Positions 9,144 through 19,035 are shown, counted from the first letter of the stretch. The stretch is 64,000 nt of DNA from Phenylobacterium glaciei (GCF_016772415.1 NZ_JAGSGD010000001.1:2071501-2135500), one strand, 5' to 3'. Notes: generated from the letters alone by a model not told the origin. Made by a program: numbers and translations.

Positions 9144-9671
9144 ATGGACCTGGACGAGGCCGTCATCGTCGCGCTGGGCGGTAATATGGCCGGCGACTAT
9201 GGTTCGTCCGAAGCTCTTCTTGAGGCGGCGCTCGCTCGTTTCGCCCAGGCGGGATTGCCTGTGGTTGCCCGGTCGTCCTGGTGGAGCTCTGCCGCCTGGC
9301 CGGACCCGACCGCCAACGAGTATCGCAACGGCGTCGCGCTTGTCGAGACGAAGCTGGCGCCGCTGCAAGCTCTGCATACCCTTTTTTCAATCGAGGCCCA
9401 TTTTGGTCGCGTCCGGAGCGAGCAAAACGCACCCCGGACCCTCGATCTCGACCTGATCGCTTACGGCCAAGCGATTGTGGCCAAGGCAGATCTGATCCTG
9501 CCGCATCCTCGGGCCCATGAGCGGCTGTTCGTCATGGGACCGCTCGCAGAGATCGCCCCGGAATGGCGTCATCCGACCCTGGGAAAAACCGCCCGCGAGC
9601 TTGCCGCGGGCGCCTCGGTGGGGCTCGATGCGCGTCCCGCCTCGAAAAAGGCGCAGGCCGGGCCGATCTGA
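9144..9671 (+). CDS. folK: 2-amino-4-hydroxy-6-hydroxymethyldihydropteridine pyrophosphokinase
   Basis: Transfers pyrophosphate from ATP to the pterin precursor in folate synthesis. The family opening [13 protein letters not shown], the Arg-rich region before [11 protein letters not shown] (metal-binding Asp pair) and [19 protein letters not shown] are present. ATG 9144 follows a G-rich stretch that can act as ribosome binding site and gives 175 residues. ATG 9102 would add 14 unusual residues and overlap the divergent NYN gene, so I did not use it. folK before rpoZ is a common alphaproteobacterial order. Confidence 0.93.
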   Translation: MDLDEAVIVALGGNMAGDYGSSEALLEAALARFAQAGLPVVARSSWWSSAAWPDPTANEYRNGVALVETKLAPLQALHTLFSIEAHFGRVRSEQNAPRTLDLDLIAYGQAIVAKADLILPHPRAHERLFVMGPLAEIAPEWRHPTLGKTARELAAGASVGLDARPASKKAQAGPI

Positions 9672-9744
9672 CGCGCCATGCGGCGTTGCACAACGCCGTC
9701 AAACCCTCTATTTTGTTCGGTTCTACCCCCGACTTGAGGATTCC

Positions 9745-10104
9745 ATGGCCCGCGTCACCGTCGAAGATTGCATCGAACGAGTTCCGAACCGCTTCAGCCT
9801 CGTGCTGCTGGCGGCCCACCGGGCCCGCGCCATTTCGGCCGGCTCTGCCATCCTGGTCGATCGCGACAACGACAAGAACCCTGTCGTCTCCCTGCGGGAG
9901 ATCGCCGATGACGTGGTGGACGCCGAGGAACTGCGCGAGACCCTGATCGGGACCCTGCAGCGCGTCGACGAGCGCTCGGAAGCCGAGGAAGAGGCTGAAA
10001 CCCTCGCCCTGCTGGCCGATCCGACCCACATGCAGATGAGCGAGCTGGAACTGGTCCGCGCCCTGCAGAGCGACCGCGACGGCGGTCAGGAGGAGCGGTA
10101 CTGA
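9745..10104 (+). CDS. rpoZ: RNA polymerase omega subunit
   Basis: Small subunit that assists assembly of the beta-prime subunit and is part of the ppGpp site. The 119-residue protein has the family core ([46 protein letters not shown]) followed by an acidic C-terminal extension usual in alphaproteobacteria. ATG 9745 is about 10 bases after TTGAGGA. The 3' end encodes AGGAGGAG in DNA (10088-10095), which doubles as a strong ribosome binding site for rsh. The neighbour makes and degrades ppGpp, so the pairing makes functional sense. Confidence 0.96.
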   Translation: MARVTVEDCIERVPNRFSLVLLAAHRARAISAGSAILVDRDNDKNPVVSLREIADDVVDAEELRETLIGTLQRVDERSEAEEEAETLALLADPTHMQMSELELVRALQSDRDGGQEERY

Positions 10105-10199
10105 GCCCGGAAGGCGCAGAACCTCTCACACTTACGGCGGCGCCTGAACCCGCCGCCGACCAGACGATTGCGCCGCCGGCTCCAGCTCGACCCCCGCGC

Positions 10200-12368
10200 A
10201 TGCTCCGCCAGTATGAGCTGATCGAGAAGGTCCGCTCCTACGATCCGACCGCCGACGAGGCGATCCTGAACCGCGCCTATGTCTATGCCATGCGCATGCA
10301 TGGATCGCAGAAGCGCGCCTCGGGCGACCCCTATTTCGCCCACCCCATCGAGGTGGCGGGCATCCTGACCGACTACCGGCTGGACACTGCGACCATCGTC
10401 ACGGCTCTGCTGCACGACGTGATCGAGGACACCCCGGTCAGCGCCCAGGACATCACCGACCTGTTCGGCGCCGAGATCAGCGAGCTGGTGGAGGGCGTCA
10501 CCAAGCTCACCAAGCTGGAACTCAACAGCGAGCACACCAAGCAGGCCGAGAACCTGCGCAAGTTCATCCTGGCCATCTCCAAGGACGTCCGCGTCCTGAT
10601 GGTCAAGCTGGCGGACCGCCTGCACAACATGCGGACGCTGCACTACATCAAAAGCCCGGCCAAGCGCGAGCGGATCGCCCGCGAGACCCTGGACATCTAC
10701 GCCCCGCTGGCACGCTCCATCGGCTGTCACCGCATCTGTTCGGAGCTGGAGGAGCTGGCCTTCGAGCACCTGAACCCGGTGGCCCGCAACGCCATCGGCC
10801 GCCGGCTGGAAACCCTGCGCATCGAGCAAGGCGGCGCCGTGGCGGTGGTCTCCGGCGAAATCGCCTCGCGGCTTGAGGCCGGCGGCCTCTCGGCCCGGGT
10901 CTTCGGTCGGGAAAAGAACCCCTATTCGATTTGGCGCAAGCTGCAGCGCAAGTCGATCGGCTTCTCCCAGCTTTCCGACATCTACGCCTTCCGGGTCATC
11001 GTCGACACCGAGGATGACTGCTACCGCGCGCTTGGGGTCATCCATCGCGCCTGGCCCAGCGTGCCCGAGCGATTCAAGGACTTCATCTCCACGCCCAAGC
11101 GCAACAACTACCGCTCAATCCACTCCACCGTGGTGGGACCGCGTGGGATGCGCATCGAGATGCAGATCCGCACCGAGGCCATGGACCGGGTGGCGGAGGA
11201 CGGCGTGGCCGCCCACTGGCGCTACAAGGACAAGTCCTACGGCTTCGACGCCGAGGCCCAGGCCGACGCCGGGGGCCGTGACCCCCTGCTCAACTTGCGC
11301 CATCTGGTTCAGGTGCTGGAGCATGGCGGGGACGTTGAGGAGCTGGTGGAGCACGCCAAGCTCGAGATGTATCTCGACCAGGCCTTCGTCTTCACACCCA
11401 AGGGCAAGTTGGTCAGCCTGCCGCGCGGGGCCATGCCGCTCGACTTCGCCTATGCCGTCCACACCGACGTGGGCGACACCTGCATCGGCGTGAAGATCAA
11501 CGGCGAACTCAAGCCCTTACGGACGACTCTTCAGAATGGGGATGTGGTCGAGGTCATCCGCGGGGCCAAGCCCGTGGTGCCGCCGGACTGGCGCTCGCTC
11601 ACCGTTACGGGCCGCGCCCGCTCCGCCATCCGCCGCCATATCCGCCAGACGGAGAAGGAGGAGTTCATCCGCCTGGGCCGCGCCACGGTGGACCAGACCT
11701 TCGAGCGCGCCGGCAAGGCCCGCAAGGACGTGGCCCTGAAGCCCGCCCTGGAACGCTTCGCCGTCGCCACAGAGGATGACCTGTTCGAGATCGTCGGCCG
11801 CGGCCGCATCTCGCCGACCCAGGTGTTGGACGTGATCTTCCCAGGCCTCAAGGCTTCGGACCGCGAGGCGGCCACGGCCGTGCGCCGGATCGAGGGTGGC
11901 AAGGCGGCCCGCCTCTACGTGCGCGGTGGCGGCCTGACGCCCGGCATGTCCCTGCACTTTGGCCAATGCTGCACCCCAGTGCCCGGCGATCGCATCGTCG
12001 GCATCATCGAACCGGATGGGGGCGGCCTGACGGTCCACACCATCGACTGCGCCAAGCTGGCGGAATTCGAGGACAAGGAAGACCTCTGGCGCGACCTGCA
12101 GTGGACGCCGGAGGCCGAGCGCAACACTGTCACCCTGTCGCGGCTCACCGCCACAATCCGCAATGCGCCGGGCGTGCTGGGCCAAGCCTGCACGGTGATC
12201 GGCGAGGCCGGCGGCAATATCGTCAACCTTCGCATGCACCGCCGACACGCCGACTTCTTCGACGTCGACTTCGATGTCGAGGTCAAGGACGCCCGCCACC
12301 TCACCCACATCGCCGCCGCCCTGCGCGCCAACCCGGCGGTTGAGACGGTAGAGCGGTCGAAGGGCTAG
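10200..12368 (+). CDS. rsh: Bifunctional (p)ppGpp synthetase/hydrolase, RelA/SpoT homologue
   Basis: Controls the stringent response by making and breaking ppGpp. Domain order from ATG 10200 (722 residues): HD hydrolase (~25-180; LLHDVIEDT), synthetase (~220-340; YSIWRKLQRK, NNYRSIHST, EMQIRTEAMD), TGS (~395-455; VFTPKGKLVSLPRGA), helical/zinc-finger part with QCCTPVPGD, and C-terminal ACT (~650-720). The RFKD motif in the synthetase is the form found in bifunctional enzymes. ATG 10200 has no visible ribosome binding site. The frame stays open upstream, and CTG 10101, overlapping the rpoZ stop, sits 7 bases after a perfect GGAGG, so the protein may be 33 residues longer. Confidence 0.95.
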   Translation: MLRQYELIEKVRSYDPTADEAILNRAYVYAMRMHGSQKRASGDPYFAHPIEVAGILTDYRLDTATIVTALLHDVIEDTPVSAQDITDLFGAEISELVEGVTKLTKLELNSEHTKQAENLRKFILAISKDVRVLMVKLADRLHNMRTLHYIKSPAKRERIARETLDIYAPLARSIGCHRICSELEELAFEHLNPVARNAIGRRLETLRIEQGGAVAVVSGEIASRLEAGGLSARVFGREKNPYSIWRKLQRKSIGFSQLSDIYAFRVIVDTEDDCYRALGVIHRAWPSVPERFKDFISTPKRNNYRSIHSTVVGPRGMRIEMQIRTEAMDRVAEDGVAAHWRYKDKSYGFDAEAQADAGGRDPLLNLRHLVQVLEHGGDVEELVEHAKLEMYLDQAFVFTPKGKLVSLPRGAMPLDFAYAVHTDVGDTCIGVKINGELKPLRTTLQNGDVVEVIRGAKPVVPPDWRSLTVTGRARSAIRRHIRQTEKEEFIRLGRATVDQTFERAGKARKDVALKPALERFAVATEDDLFEIVGRGRISPTQVLDVIFPGLKASDREAATAVRRIEGGKAARLYVRGGGLTPGMSLHFGQCCTPVPGDRIVGIIEPDGGGLTVHTIDCAKLAEFEDKEDLWRDLQWTPEAERNTVTLSRLTATIRNAPGVLGQACTVIGEAGGNIVNLRMHRRHADFFDVDFDVEVKDARHLTHIAAALRANPAVETVERSKG

Positions 12369-12371
12369 GAC

Positions 12372-15300
12372 CTAAACCTCCACCGCCACGAACCGCCGCC
12401 GCCCGTTTTGCTGCACCGCGCAGAACGGATCGACGCAGCAGGCGGCGCGGCCGGATTCCACATAGGCCGCCTCGTGCCACCATTGGCCGCCCTTGCGGGC
12501 CGCGAGCGCCTTCACCGGGGTCACCTCGGCATGGGCCACGTCCTTGAAGGGCGCGATCAGCGTGGCGATGTCGAACACCTCGCCGCCCTTCATTACGTGG
12601 CGCACCGCCGCGGCGTCCTCGATGCGGACCAAGGGGTTGCCCTCGGTCACCACGAGGTCTGCCAGGGCGCCGACGGTGAGCGTCCCGAACGGCTGGTCCA
12701 GGAACTCGCCGGAGAACCGGGTCGCCGTGGTCAGGGCCTCGTAGGGGGTCAGGCCATACTTCACCATGGCCCGCAGGTTCATGTGCAGGCTGATACCGTT
12801 GAAATCGATGGGGGAATCCGTCCCCGTCACCACCCGCCCGCCGCTGCGCAGGATGTCGCGCAGGTGTTCGACGTTCTGGGCCAGGGACGAGAGCGCCACC
12901 GACGGATCGCCCGCCGCGGCCTGCTCGGCCCGCTCCAGCAGCCGGGCATATTCCCACGGCGGATAGAGGGCCTTGATGCGCGGGTCGTCCACCAGCGACC
13001 GGTCGGTTCCGTACATGGCCGAGGACGAGAACAGGGTGGGCGTCCGCCGCGCCCCGCTGTGGACGAACAGGGCGGTGACGTCCTGATAGCTGGTCCCCAT
13101 CGGGCTGGTGGTGCGCGAATAGCCGAACCGGCTGGTGGCCCCGATATGCTCCATGCCGTCCAGGCCGAAGCTGACCGCCGGATAGTGATAGTGCGAAGTG
13201 ACGTGCATCCCGCGTGCGTGGGCCCACTCGGTGATCTCGCGGCTGGCGGCCAGGGGCAGGCGCACATAGGACTTCAGCAGGTCGTAGGAGAGCGCCTCGG
13301 CCCGATCCAGCTCCAGCTGCATCTGGTCGGGCTCGGTCACCGGCCGCATGAAGTTGTAGTAGATGCGCGACCCGTCGATGGCCTCGCCGGTGGAGAAGTA
13401 GCGCGGCCCCACGCGGGCGCCGGCGTCCAGCGACTCCCGATCCTCCACCATGTGGTAGGCCGGCGACCCCGGCGAGCGGGTGGTGGTGATGCCCAGCGCC
13501 AGCCACAGGCGGCCCTCGCGGTCGCCATAGCCGTAGCCCTGCATCTGCCGGTGGGCGTGGATTTCCACCAGGCCCGGGATCACCGTGGCGTCCTTGGCGT
13601 CGATCAGTTTCGCGTCGGTCGGGCCCTGGCCGGCCGGCAGGATGGCGGCGATGCGGTTGCCGTCCACCACGATGTCCACGTCGCGCTTCAGGTCGGGGCC
13701 GAGCCCGTCCCACAGCTTGCCGGCCCGGATCACCGTCTTGCCCTTGGGCTTGGCGTTGGCCCAGGTCAGGGGCACGGGAATGGTCTTGGCCGAACCCCCG
13801 GCCGCCGCGATCAGATTCAGCTTGCCGCCCGACAGGTAGAGCAGCTGGCTGGAGTCCCCACTCCAGGTCGGGGCGTCGGTGACCTCGTCGGTCAGGGCCC
13901 GGGGCGCCGAGGTGAATTTGCCCTTGGCGTCGACCTCGACGGTCCACAGCCGGCTGGCGAAGACATAGGCGATGGACTTGCCGTCCGGCGACCAGACCGG
14001 GCCGTCGTCGCCCCGGGTGCCCAGGGACTTGTTGGGGGCGTGGGGTTGGTAGGTGGCCGCGCCGGTGGCGACGTCCACGGTCATGATCTCTGAGAGCCCC
14101 TCGCGGAAGCGGGCGTTGTAGGGCTTGAAGGCGGCCAGAGCGATGGTCTGGCCGTCCAGGCTCCAGGTCGGCTTGCCGGGCTCCCAGATGGCGCCGAACC
14201 GCTGCTTGATGGCGCCCGTCGCCACATCGACCGTGTGTAGGGAGCCGGTCTGGTCGAGGAAGGCGATTTGCTTGCCATCCTTGGACCAGGCGGCCGACAC
14301 CGCAGCCCCGGCATGCCTCGTCACTTGGCGGTCGGCGCCGGTGGCGAGGTCGCGGACCCAGATATCCAGGCTACCCGCGCGGTCGGTGGAGAAGGCCAGA
14401 AGCTTGCCGTCCGGCGACCAGGCGGGGTCGCACTTCCAGAAGCTGTCCTTGACCAGGGCTGTGGGCTTGCCGCCCAAGGGCATGATCCACAGGTCGTTCA
14501 GCGCCCGGAAGGCCACCTGTTTGCCGTCCGGCGACAGGGCCGGGCTGCCGATGCCCACCACGGGCTTGGCCTTGGTGGTGTCGTAGTCGCGCTGCTTCTT
14601 GGCGTAGCTAGGCTTACGCACCGGCACGGCCAGGGAGAATTCGATGGTTTTCACCCCACCCGCGCCGCGGCGTTTGATCTTGCCGTCGGCGGCATAGACC
14701 AGGTCGCCGCCGGGCAGCCAGGTCGGGCGGAAGGGGAAGATGTCCTCGCCCCTCACCAGGGCGCCCTTGGAGCCGCGCAGCTCGGAAACCCCGTTGGCCA
14801 ACACGTGATAGACGATGTCGGCGCCGTCCGGCGTGAAGCTGGGGCTGTGCAGCTCGGTGGGGTTCATGCGATCGGCGGAGACCGACAGGGTCGCGGCGGT
14901 TACGGATTTCCCCAAGGCGTCCACCATCTCGATGCGGGCGCGGTCGACGGCGAAGGCGATCTTGCTCCCGTCCGGCGACCAGCAGGGTTCGCAGGCCTGG
15001 CCCTTGGACTGCGCCCACAGCCTGATGGCGCCGGTGGCCACGTCCAGCACATGGATCGCATAGGGACCGGTGGTGTCGGAGGAGAAGGCGATGGTCTTGC
15101 CGTCCGGGGACCAGCGCGGCTCGCGGCAGTCGTAAGGCCCCTTGGTGAGTTGCTTCAGGCCCGCGCCGTCGGCCCCCACCGTCCAGATGTGGAAATTGCC
15201 GTCCCGGTAGGATTGGAAGGCCAGTGTCTTGCAATCGGGCGACCAGTCGGGCTGAGCGCCGTCCGTCAGGTCGTCGGTGAGACGGGTGGCCGCGCCGCCC

Positions 15301-15542
15301 TCGATCGACACGGACCACATCACCCCGAACAGGTCGAACGCCACGGCCTTGCCATCCGGCGCAGCGGTGACCGCGATATTGGTCCCCTCCACGATGGTGA
15401 CGTACTGCGGCCCGGCCTCGACCGGCGCTTCGACAGGCTTGGCGGCCGAGGCGGCCACGGGGAGGGAGGAGGCGGCCAGGACCGTCCCTCCCAGGGATAG
15501 CAACCGACGACGATCTACGCCGCCGCCACGCCCGTCGTTCAT
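12372..15542 (-). CDS. Tat-exported TolB-like beta-propeller/amidohydrolase fusion protein
   Basis: Large predicted periplasmic hydrolase of 1056 residues. The Tat signal is DRRRLLSLGG followed by a hydrophobic stretch ending ASA. About 580 residues of repeated WSPDGK-type blades (TolB/WD40-like beta-propeller) come next, then a metal-dependent amidohydrolase of the imidazolonepropionase group: EIHAHRQ (metal His pair), TSHYHYP, MEHIGAT and TGTDSPID (catalytic Asp). ATG 15542 is used because GGAGAG lies just upstream. The tail has a cluster of Cys residues (ACCVDPFC). The substrate is unknown; a peptide or cyclic amide is reasonable. It converges on rsh with a 3-bp gap. Confidence 0.88.
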   Translation of the reverse strand: MNDGRGGGVDRRRLLSLGGTVLAASSLPVAASAAKPVEAPVEAGPQYVTIVEGTNIAVTAAPDGKAVAFDLFGVMWSVSIEGGAATRLTDDLTDGAQPDWSPDCKTLAFQSYRDGNFHIWTVGADGAGLKQLTKGPYDCREPRWSPDGKTIAFSSDTTGPYAIHVLDVATGAIRLWAQSKGQACEPCWSPDGSKIAFAVDRARIEMVDALGKSVTAATLSVSADRMNPTELHSPSFTPDGADIVYHVLANGVSELRGSKGALVRGEDIFPFRPTWLPGGDLVYAADGKIKRRGAGGVKTIEFSLAVPVRKPSYAKKQRDYDTTKAKPVVGIGSPALSPDGKQVAFRALNDLWIMPLGGKPTALVKDSFWKCDPAWSPDGKLLAFSTDRAGSLDIWVRDLATGADRQVTRHAGAAVSAAWSKDGKQIAFLDQTGSLHTVDVATGAIKQRFGAIWEPGKPTWSLDGQTIALAAFKPYNARFREGLSEIMTVDVATGAATYQPHAPNKSLGTRGDDGPVWSPDGKSIAYVFASRLWTVEVDAKGKFTSAPRALTDEVTDAPTWSGDSSQLLYLSGGKLNLIAAAGGSAKTIPVPLTWANAKPKGKTVIRAGKLWDGLGPDLKRDVDIVVDGNRIAAILPAGQGPTDAKLIDAKDATVIPGLVEIHAHRQMQGYGYGDREGRLWLALGITTTRSPGSPAYHMVEDRESLDAGARVGPRYFSTGEAIDGSRIYYNFMRPVTEPDQMQLELDRAEALSYDLLKSYVRLPLAASREITEWAHARGMHVTSHYHYPAVSFGLDGMEHIGATSRFGYSRTTSPMGTSYQDVTALFVHSGARRTPTLFSSSAMYGTDRSLVDDPRIKALYPPWEYARLLERAEQAAAGDPSVALSSLAQNVEHLRDILRSGGRVVTGTDSPIDFNGISLHMNLRAMVKYGLTPYEALTTATRFSGEFLDQPFGTLTVGALADLVVTEGNPLVRIEDAAAVRHVMKGGEVFDIATLIAPFKDVAHAEVTPVKALAARKGGQWWHEAAYVESGRAACCVDPFCAVQQNGRRRFVAVEV

Positions 15543-15609
15543 GTTGCTCTCCGCTCTGAGTGGCAGTTGCACCCGGGTAGGGAAGTGCGAGGTGAGGTCC
15601 GGATCAGCC

Positions 15610-16482
15610 TTACGAGGCGCGCGCCAGACGCATCGCGCCCACGTAGCGCTCTGGATCGGCGTCGACGGTCACCCGGCGCATGTGGCGGCGCTGCCCGGGA
15701 TAGTCGTTGAGGGCATAGTGCCAGACCGAGCGGTTGTCCCAAAAGGCCACCGAGCCCGGCGCCCAGACGAACCGCGTCGTGAACCGCTCGCTCCGGCAGT
15801 GCTCGAACAGGAAGTCGAGCAGCGGCTTGGACTCCCGCGTGCTCCAGCCTTCGATCTTCATCGTGAAGGCCGGATTGACATACAGCGCTTTACGGCCGGT
15901 CTCCGGGTGGGTGAGCACCACGGGGTGGATGAACTCACCGGTCGCGCCCTCGGCCTCGGCGACGTTCATCGATGAGCGCTTCTGTGCCGAGTGGCCGCTG
16001 GATGAATATTCCCGCCCCGCCGAGTGGACCGCGTTCAGCGTCTCGAGCGTCGCGCGAAGGCCGGGCGTCAGGGCCTCATAGGCGGCGGCCTGACTGGCGA
16101 ACAGGGTGTCGCCGCCATAGTCGGGCAGTTGCACGGCGTAGAGGATCGAGGCGATGGAGGGATGCTCCAGGAAGCTCATGTCCGAATGCCAGCCACCGCC
16201 GAAGTTCACCCGGTCGGCCGGCTCCTTGATCACCTCCATCACCTCCGGGTGGTCGGCCATGCCGGCGACATAGGGATGGATGTTTAGCGGCCCGAACCGG
16301 CGGCCGAACGCCAGCTGCTGGTCCGGCGTCAGGGTCTGGTCGCGGAAGAAGATCACCTGGTGCTCGACGAAGGCCGCGCGAATTTCGGCGACGGTCACGT
16401 CCTCCAGGTTCTGCGAGAGATCGACCCCGGAAATCTCGGCCCCCAGGGCGCCAGCGGTGCGGCGGATGTGCAGATTCGACAT
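15610..16482 (-). CDS. TauD/TfdA-family Fe(II)/2-oxoglutarate dioxygenase
   Basis: Cytoplasmic oxygenase of 290 residues. Iron ligands are the His and Asp in GGWHSDMSF and the distal His in RSVWHYA; the 2-oxoglutarate-binding Arg lies in RRHMRRVTV. The N-terminus (GALGAEISGVDLS) and VIFFRDQTL are typical of the family. Family members oxidise sulfonates such as taurine, phenoxy acids or other carboxylates with release of CO2 and succinate. No sulfonate transporter is nearby, so I do not name the substrate. Confidence 0.9.
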   Translation of the reverse strand: MSNLHIRRTAGALGAEISGVDLSQNLEDVTVAEIRAAFVEHQVIFFRDQTLTPDQQLAFGRRFGPLNIHPYVAGMADHPEVMEVIKEPADRVNFGGGWHSDMSFLEHPSIASILYAVQLPDYGGDTLFASQAAAYEALTPGLRATLETLNAVHSAGREYSSSGHSAQKRSSMNVAEAEGATGEFIHPVVLTHPETGRKALYVNPAFTMKIEGWSTRESKPLLDFLFEHCRSERFTTRFVWAPGSVAFWDNRSVWHYALNDYPGQRRHMRRVTVDADPERYVGAMRLARAS

Positions 16483-16531
16483 GGCTCTCGTCCTCCCGGA
16501 GGTCTAAACGGCCCCACCGGGGGATTTCGTC

Positions 16532-16906
16532 ATGTCCGTACGCGCCATTCAATACCTGCTGGCCTCAGTTTTTCTGGTTCTAGGGGGCTGGTGTTTGATC
16601 TCGCCCACCAGCGTCATGGCCCTCACCATAACCCCGGCCTTCCAGTCGGACGCCCCCATCGTGCCGATCCTGATGGGCGCCTTCGGAGCCCAGGCCCTGA
16701 TCGCGGGCCTGTTCGCGGCCTTCTCGAAGTTCACCAAGGCGACCTTCCTGGCCTACGGGATCGGCCTGCTGCCGTTCTTCGGCTTCGACTACTGGTTCTA
16801 CGCCGTGGTCCCCATGCTGACCCCGTTGGGCCTCGCCGACGCGGTGGGCAACGCGATCATGCTGGCGCTCTGCGTGATGGGCTGGCGCAAGGCTGAGCGC
16901 GCCTAG
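16532..16906 (+). CDS. Small integral membrane protein, unknown function
   Basis: Protein of 124 residues with four hydrophobic segments (about 5-27, 42-65, 70-92 and 97-117), ending in a positively charged tail, so both ends are probably cytoplasmic. I do not recognise a family with certainty; size and topology resemble small DoxX-like or DUF membrane proteins. It is divergent from the TauD gene (49 bp between starts) and precedes the EamA exporter by 58 bp on the same strand. Confidence 0.7.
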   Translation: MSVRAIQYLLASVFLVLGGWCLISPTSVMALTITPAFQSDAPIVPILMGAFGAQALIAGLFAAFSKFTKATFLAYGIGLLPFFGFDYWFYAVVPMLTPLGLADAVGNAIMLALCVMGWRKAERA

Positions 16907-16964
16907 CTTTCCGCCGCCCCCGGGCCTAAGTCCGCCTCACGGCCCCGCTTCCAAGGATATCGCC

Positions 16965-17861
16965 ATGACCTCCAACACGCTCACCTGGCGCTCGGCCCTG
17001 CTGGCGCTGGCCGTGGTGGCGGTGTGGGGGACCAATTTCGTGGTGATCAAGGTGGCCCTGACCCACCTGCCGCCGCTGACCTTCGCGGCTCTGCGCTTCA
17101 CCTTCGCCCTGCTTCCGGCCGCCTTCTTCATCAAGCGGCCAGACGTGCCGTGGCGCAACCTGGCGGCCTATGGGGTGCTGATCGGCCTGGGCCAGTTCGG
17201 CATGCTCTACATCGCCATGCAGCACGATATCTCGCCGGGCCTGGCCTCCCTGGTGGTGCAGGTCCAGGTGTTCTTCACCATCGGGCTTTCCATGTGGCTG
17301 ACCGGCGAGCGGGTGAAGCGCTTCCAGATCGCCGCCCTGGTGCTGGCCACCGGCGGCCTGGCGGTGATCCTGCTGCACACCGACGGCTCCACCACCCCCC
17401 TGGGCCTCGGCCTTGTCCTGATCGCCGCGGCAAGCTGGGCCGGCGGCAACATGGTGCAGCGCTCCACCCCCGGCGTGAACTCCCTGGCCTATGTGGTCTG
17501 GGCGAGCCTGTTCTCCATCCCGCCGCTGCTGATCCTGGCCCTGGTGTTCGAGGGGCCGCAGCGCATGCTGCTGGGGGTCCAGCACGCCGATCTGGGTACC
17601 TGGGGCGCGGTGTTGTGGCAGTCGGTCGGCAACACCCTGTTCGGCTACGCCGCCTGGGGCTGGCTGCTGGCGCGCTATCCGGCGGCCACCATCTCGCCCC
17701 TGGCCTTCTTCGTGCCGGTGTTCGGCATGGCGGCTTCGGCGGCCCTGCTGGGGGAGCCGATGCAGACCTGGAAGCTGGCGGCGGCGGGCCTGGTGCTGGG
17801 CGGCCTGGCGCTCAACATGTTCTGGCCGATGCTGCGTCGTCCGGCCACTCAGGCCTCGTAG
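16965..17861 (+). CDS. EamA-family (DMT superfamily) transporter
   Basis: Inner-membrane protein of 298 residues with ten hydrophobic segments in two EamA repeats. The first opens with AVWGTNFVVIKVALTHLPP and the second holds GWLLARYPAATISPLAFFVPVFG. Related proteins export amino acids or metabolites. ATG 16965 follows GGATATCGCC. The 3' end overlaps the convergent GNAT gene by 13 bp. The substrate is unknown. Confidence 0.88.
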   Translation: MTSNTLTWRSALLALAVVAVWGTNFVVIKVALTHLPPLTFAALRFTFALLPAAFFIKRPDVPWRNLAAYGVLIGLGQFGMLYIAMQHDISPGLASLVVQVQVFFTIGLSMWLTGERVKRFQIAALVLATGGLAVILLHTDGSTTPLGLGLVLIAAASWAGGNMVQRSTPGVNSLAYVVWASLFSIPPLLILALVFEGPQRMLLGVQHADLGTWGAVLWQSVGNTLFGYAAWGWLLARYPAATISPLAFFVPVFGMAASAALLGEPMQTWKLAAAGLVLGGLALNMFWPMLRRPATQAS

Positions 17862-18397
17862 GCGTACATCCGGTAGGGGACCTCTGCGCCCTGCGGCTTG
17901 GAGAACTTCATGGTGTCCTCCACGAAGTGGAAGCCCAGACGCTTGAGGATCGCGCCCGACGCCGGGTTCTCTGCATTGTGCCCGGCGACAATCCGCTTCA
18001 GGCCCACCGTCTGAATCGCGAAATCCATCAGCGCCGTGGCGGCCTCGCGGGCGAAGCCTTGGCCCCAGTAGGGCTCATCAAACCAATAGCCGATCTCGCC
18101 ATAGGTCCCGTCTATGTCGTCGATGTCGGCGGCGCCGATCATCACCCCGTCCAGCAGGACCGCGAAGCGGTAGGCGGTCCCCGCCGCCCATTCCTGTCCG
18201 TGAAGGTCCGCCCACTCGACCATGGCCGCCTGGGTCGCCGGCCAAGGCGCCAGGCGCAGCATGCGGGTGACCTTCCAGTTGGACTGGATCTGCGCCATGC
18301 GCTGCGCGTCGCCGGCTTCGGTCGGGCGCATCACCAACCGGTTTGTCGTCAAACGGATGTCGCGGCTCAGCATGGATTGCGTCTCGATCTCCACCAT
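17849..18397 (-). CDS. GNAT-family acetyltransferase, RimJ/RimL type
   Basis: Protein of 182 residues with the RimJ-like layout: TTNRLVMRPTEAGDA at the N-terminus, GEIGYWFDEPYWGQGFAREA (acetyl-CoA binding) and HNAENPASGAILKRLGF. Such enzymes acetylate N-termini of ribosomal proteins or small molecules. Two other Met codons exist near the start; the first is kept because the core begins about residue 15. It runs opposite to the EamA gene and diverges from pyrE. Confidence 0.87.
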   Translation of the reverse strand: MVEIETQSMLSRDIRLTTNRLVMRPTEAGDAQRMAQIQSNWKVTRMLRLAPWPATQAAMVEWADLHGQEWAAGTAYRFAVLLDGVMIGAADIDDIDGTYGEIGYWFDEPYWGQGFAREAATALMDFAIQTVGLKRIVAGHNAENPASGAILKRLGFHFVEDTMKFSKPQGAEVPYRMYAYEA

Positions 18398-18450
18398 CCC
18401 AGATGACAGCCTGATCCGGCTTCGCTATGCCGCGTCAAGGAGACGCCATC

Positions 18451-19035
18451 ATGAACACCGAACAGGTCCTGGAAGAATTCCGCGCATCGGGCGCCCTGCG
18501 TGAGGGACACTTCGTGCTCTCCAGCGGCCTGCATTCCGGCGTCTTCCTGCAGAAGAACCTGGTCTTCCAGTATCCCGACCGCACTGAGCGCCTGTGCAAG
18601 GCGCTGGCGGCCAAGATCATCGAGGAGGTCGGTCCCGTCGATCTGTGCATTTCCCCGGCGGTGGGTGGCATCATTCCGGGCTACGAGACCGCCCGCGCCC
18701 TGGGCGTTCCCTCCATGTACGTCGAGCGGGAAGGGGGCAGCTTCAAGCTGCGCCGCGCCTTCTCGATTCCACCGGGCGCGCGGATCGCCATGGTGGAGGA
18801 CATCGTCTCCACCGGCCTGTCGTCGCGCGAATGCGTCGAGGCCATCAAGGCGGCCGGCGGCAATGTCGTGGTGGCCGCCGCCCTCGTCGACCGCTCCGGC
18901 GGCCGCGCCGATCCGGGCGCGCCCTTCGTGGCCCTGGCCCGCCTGGACGTCCCGGCCTACCCCGCCGACCAACTGCCGCCCGAACTGGCGGCGATCCCGG
19001 TGGAAGACCCGGGCAGCCGGAGACTGCACGGATGA
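18451..19035 (+). CDS. pyrE: Orotate phosphoribosyltransferase
   Basis: Makes orotidine monophosphate from orotate and PRPP in pyrimidine synthesis. The 194-residue protein has [12 protein letters not shown] (orotate site), the [12 protein letters not shown] loop and the PRPP-binding segment [18 protein letters not shown] 18451 is preceded by AAGGAG at a good distance. The stop overlaps the pdxJ start (ATGA), beginning the pyrE-pdxJ-acpS operon. Confidence 0.96.
   Translation: MNTEQVLEEFRASGALREGHFVLSSGLHSGVFLQKNLVFQYPDRTERLCKALAAKIIEEVGPVDLCISPAVGGIIPGYETARALGVPSMYVEREGGSFKLRRAFSIPPGARIAMVEDIVSTGLSSRECVEAIKAAGGNVVVAAALVDRSGGRADPGAPFVALARLDVPAYPADQLPPELAAIPVEDPGSRRLHG

Noticed and set aside
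12408..14093. Long open frame antisense to the amidohydrolase fusion
   Set aside because: The sense protein has full amidohydrolase and propeller motifs. The antisense frame has none.
16532..18397. TauD, small membrane protein, EamA exporter as a sulfonate-use operon
   Set aside because: TauD is on the opposite strand and no sulfonate importer or regulator is present; no evidence for joint action.
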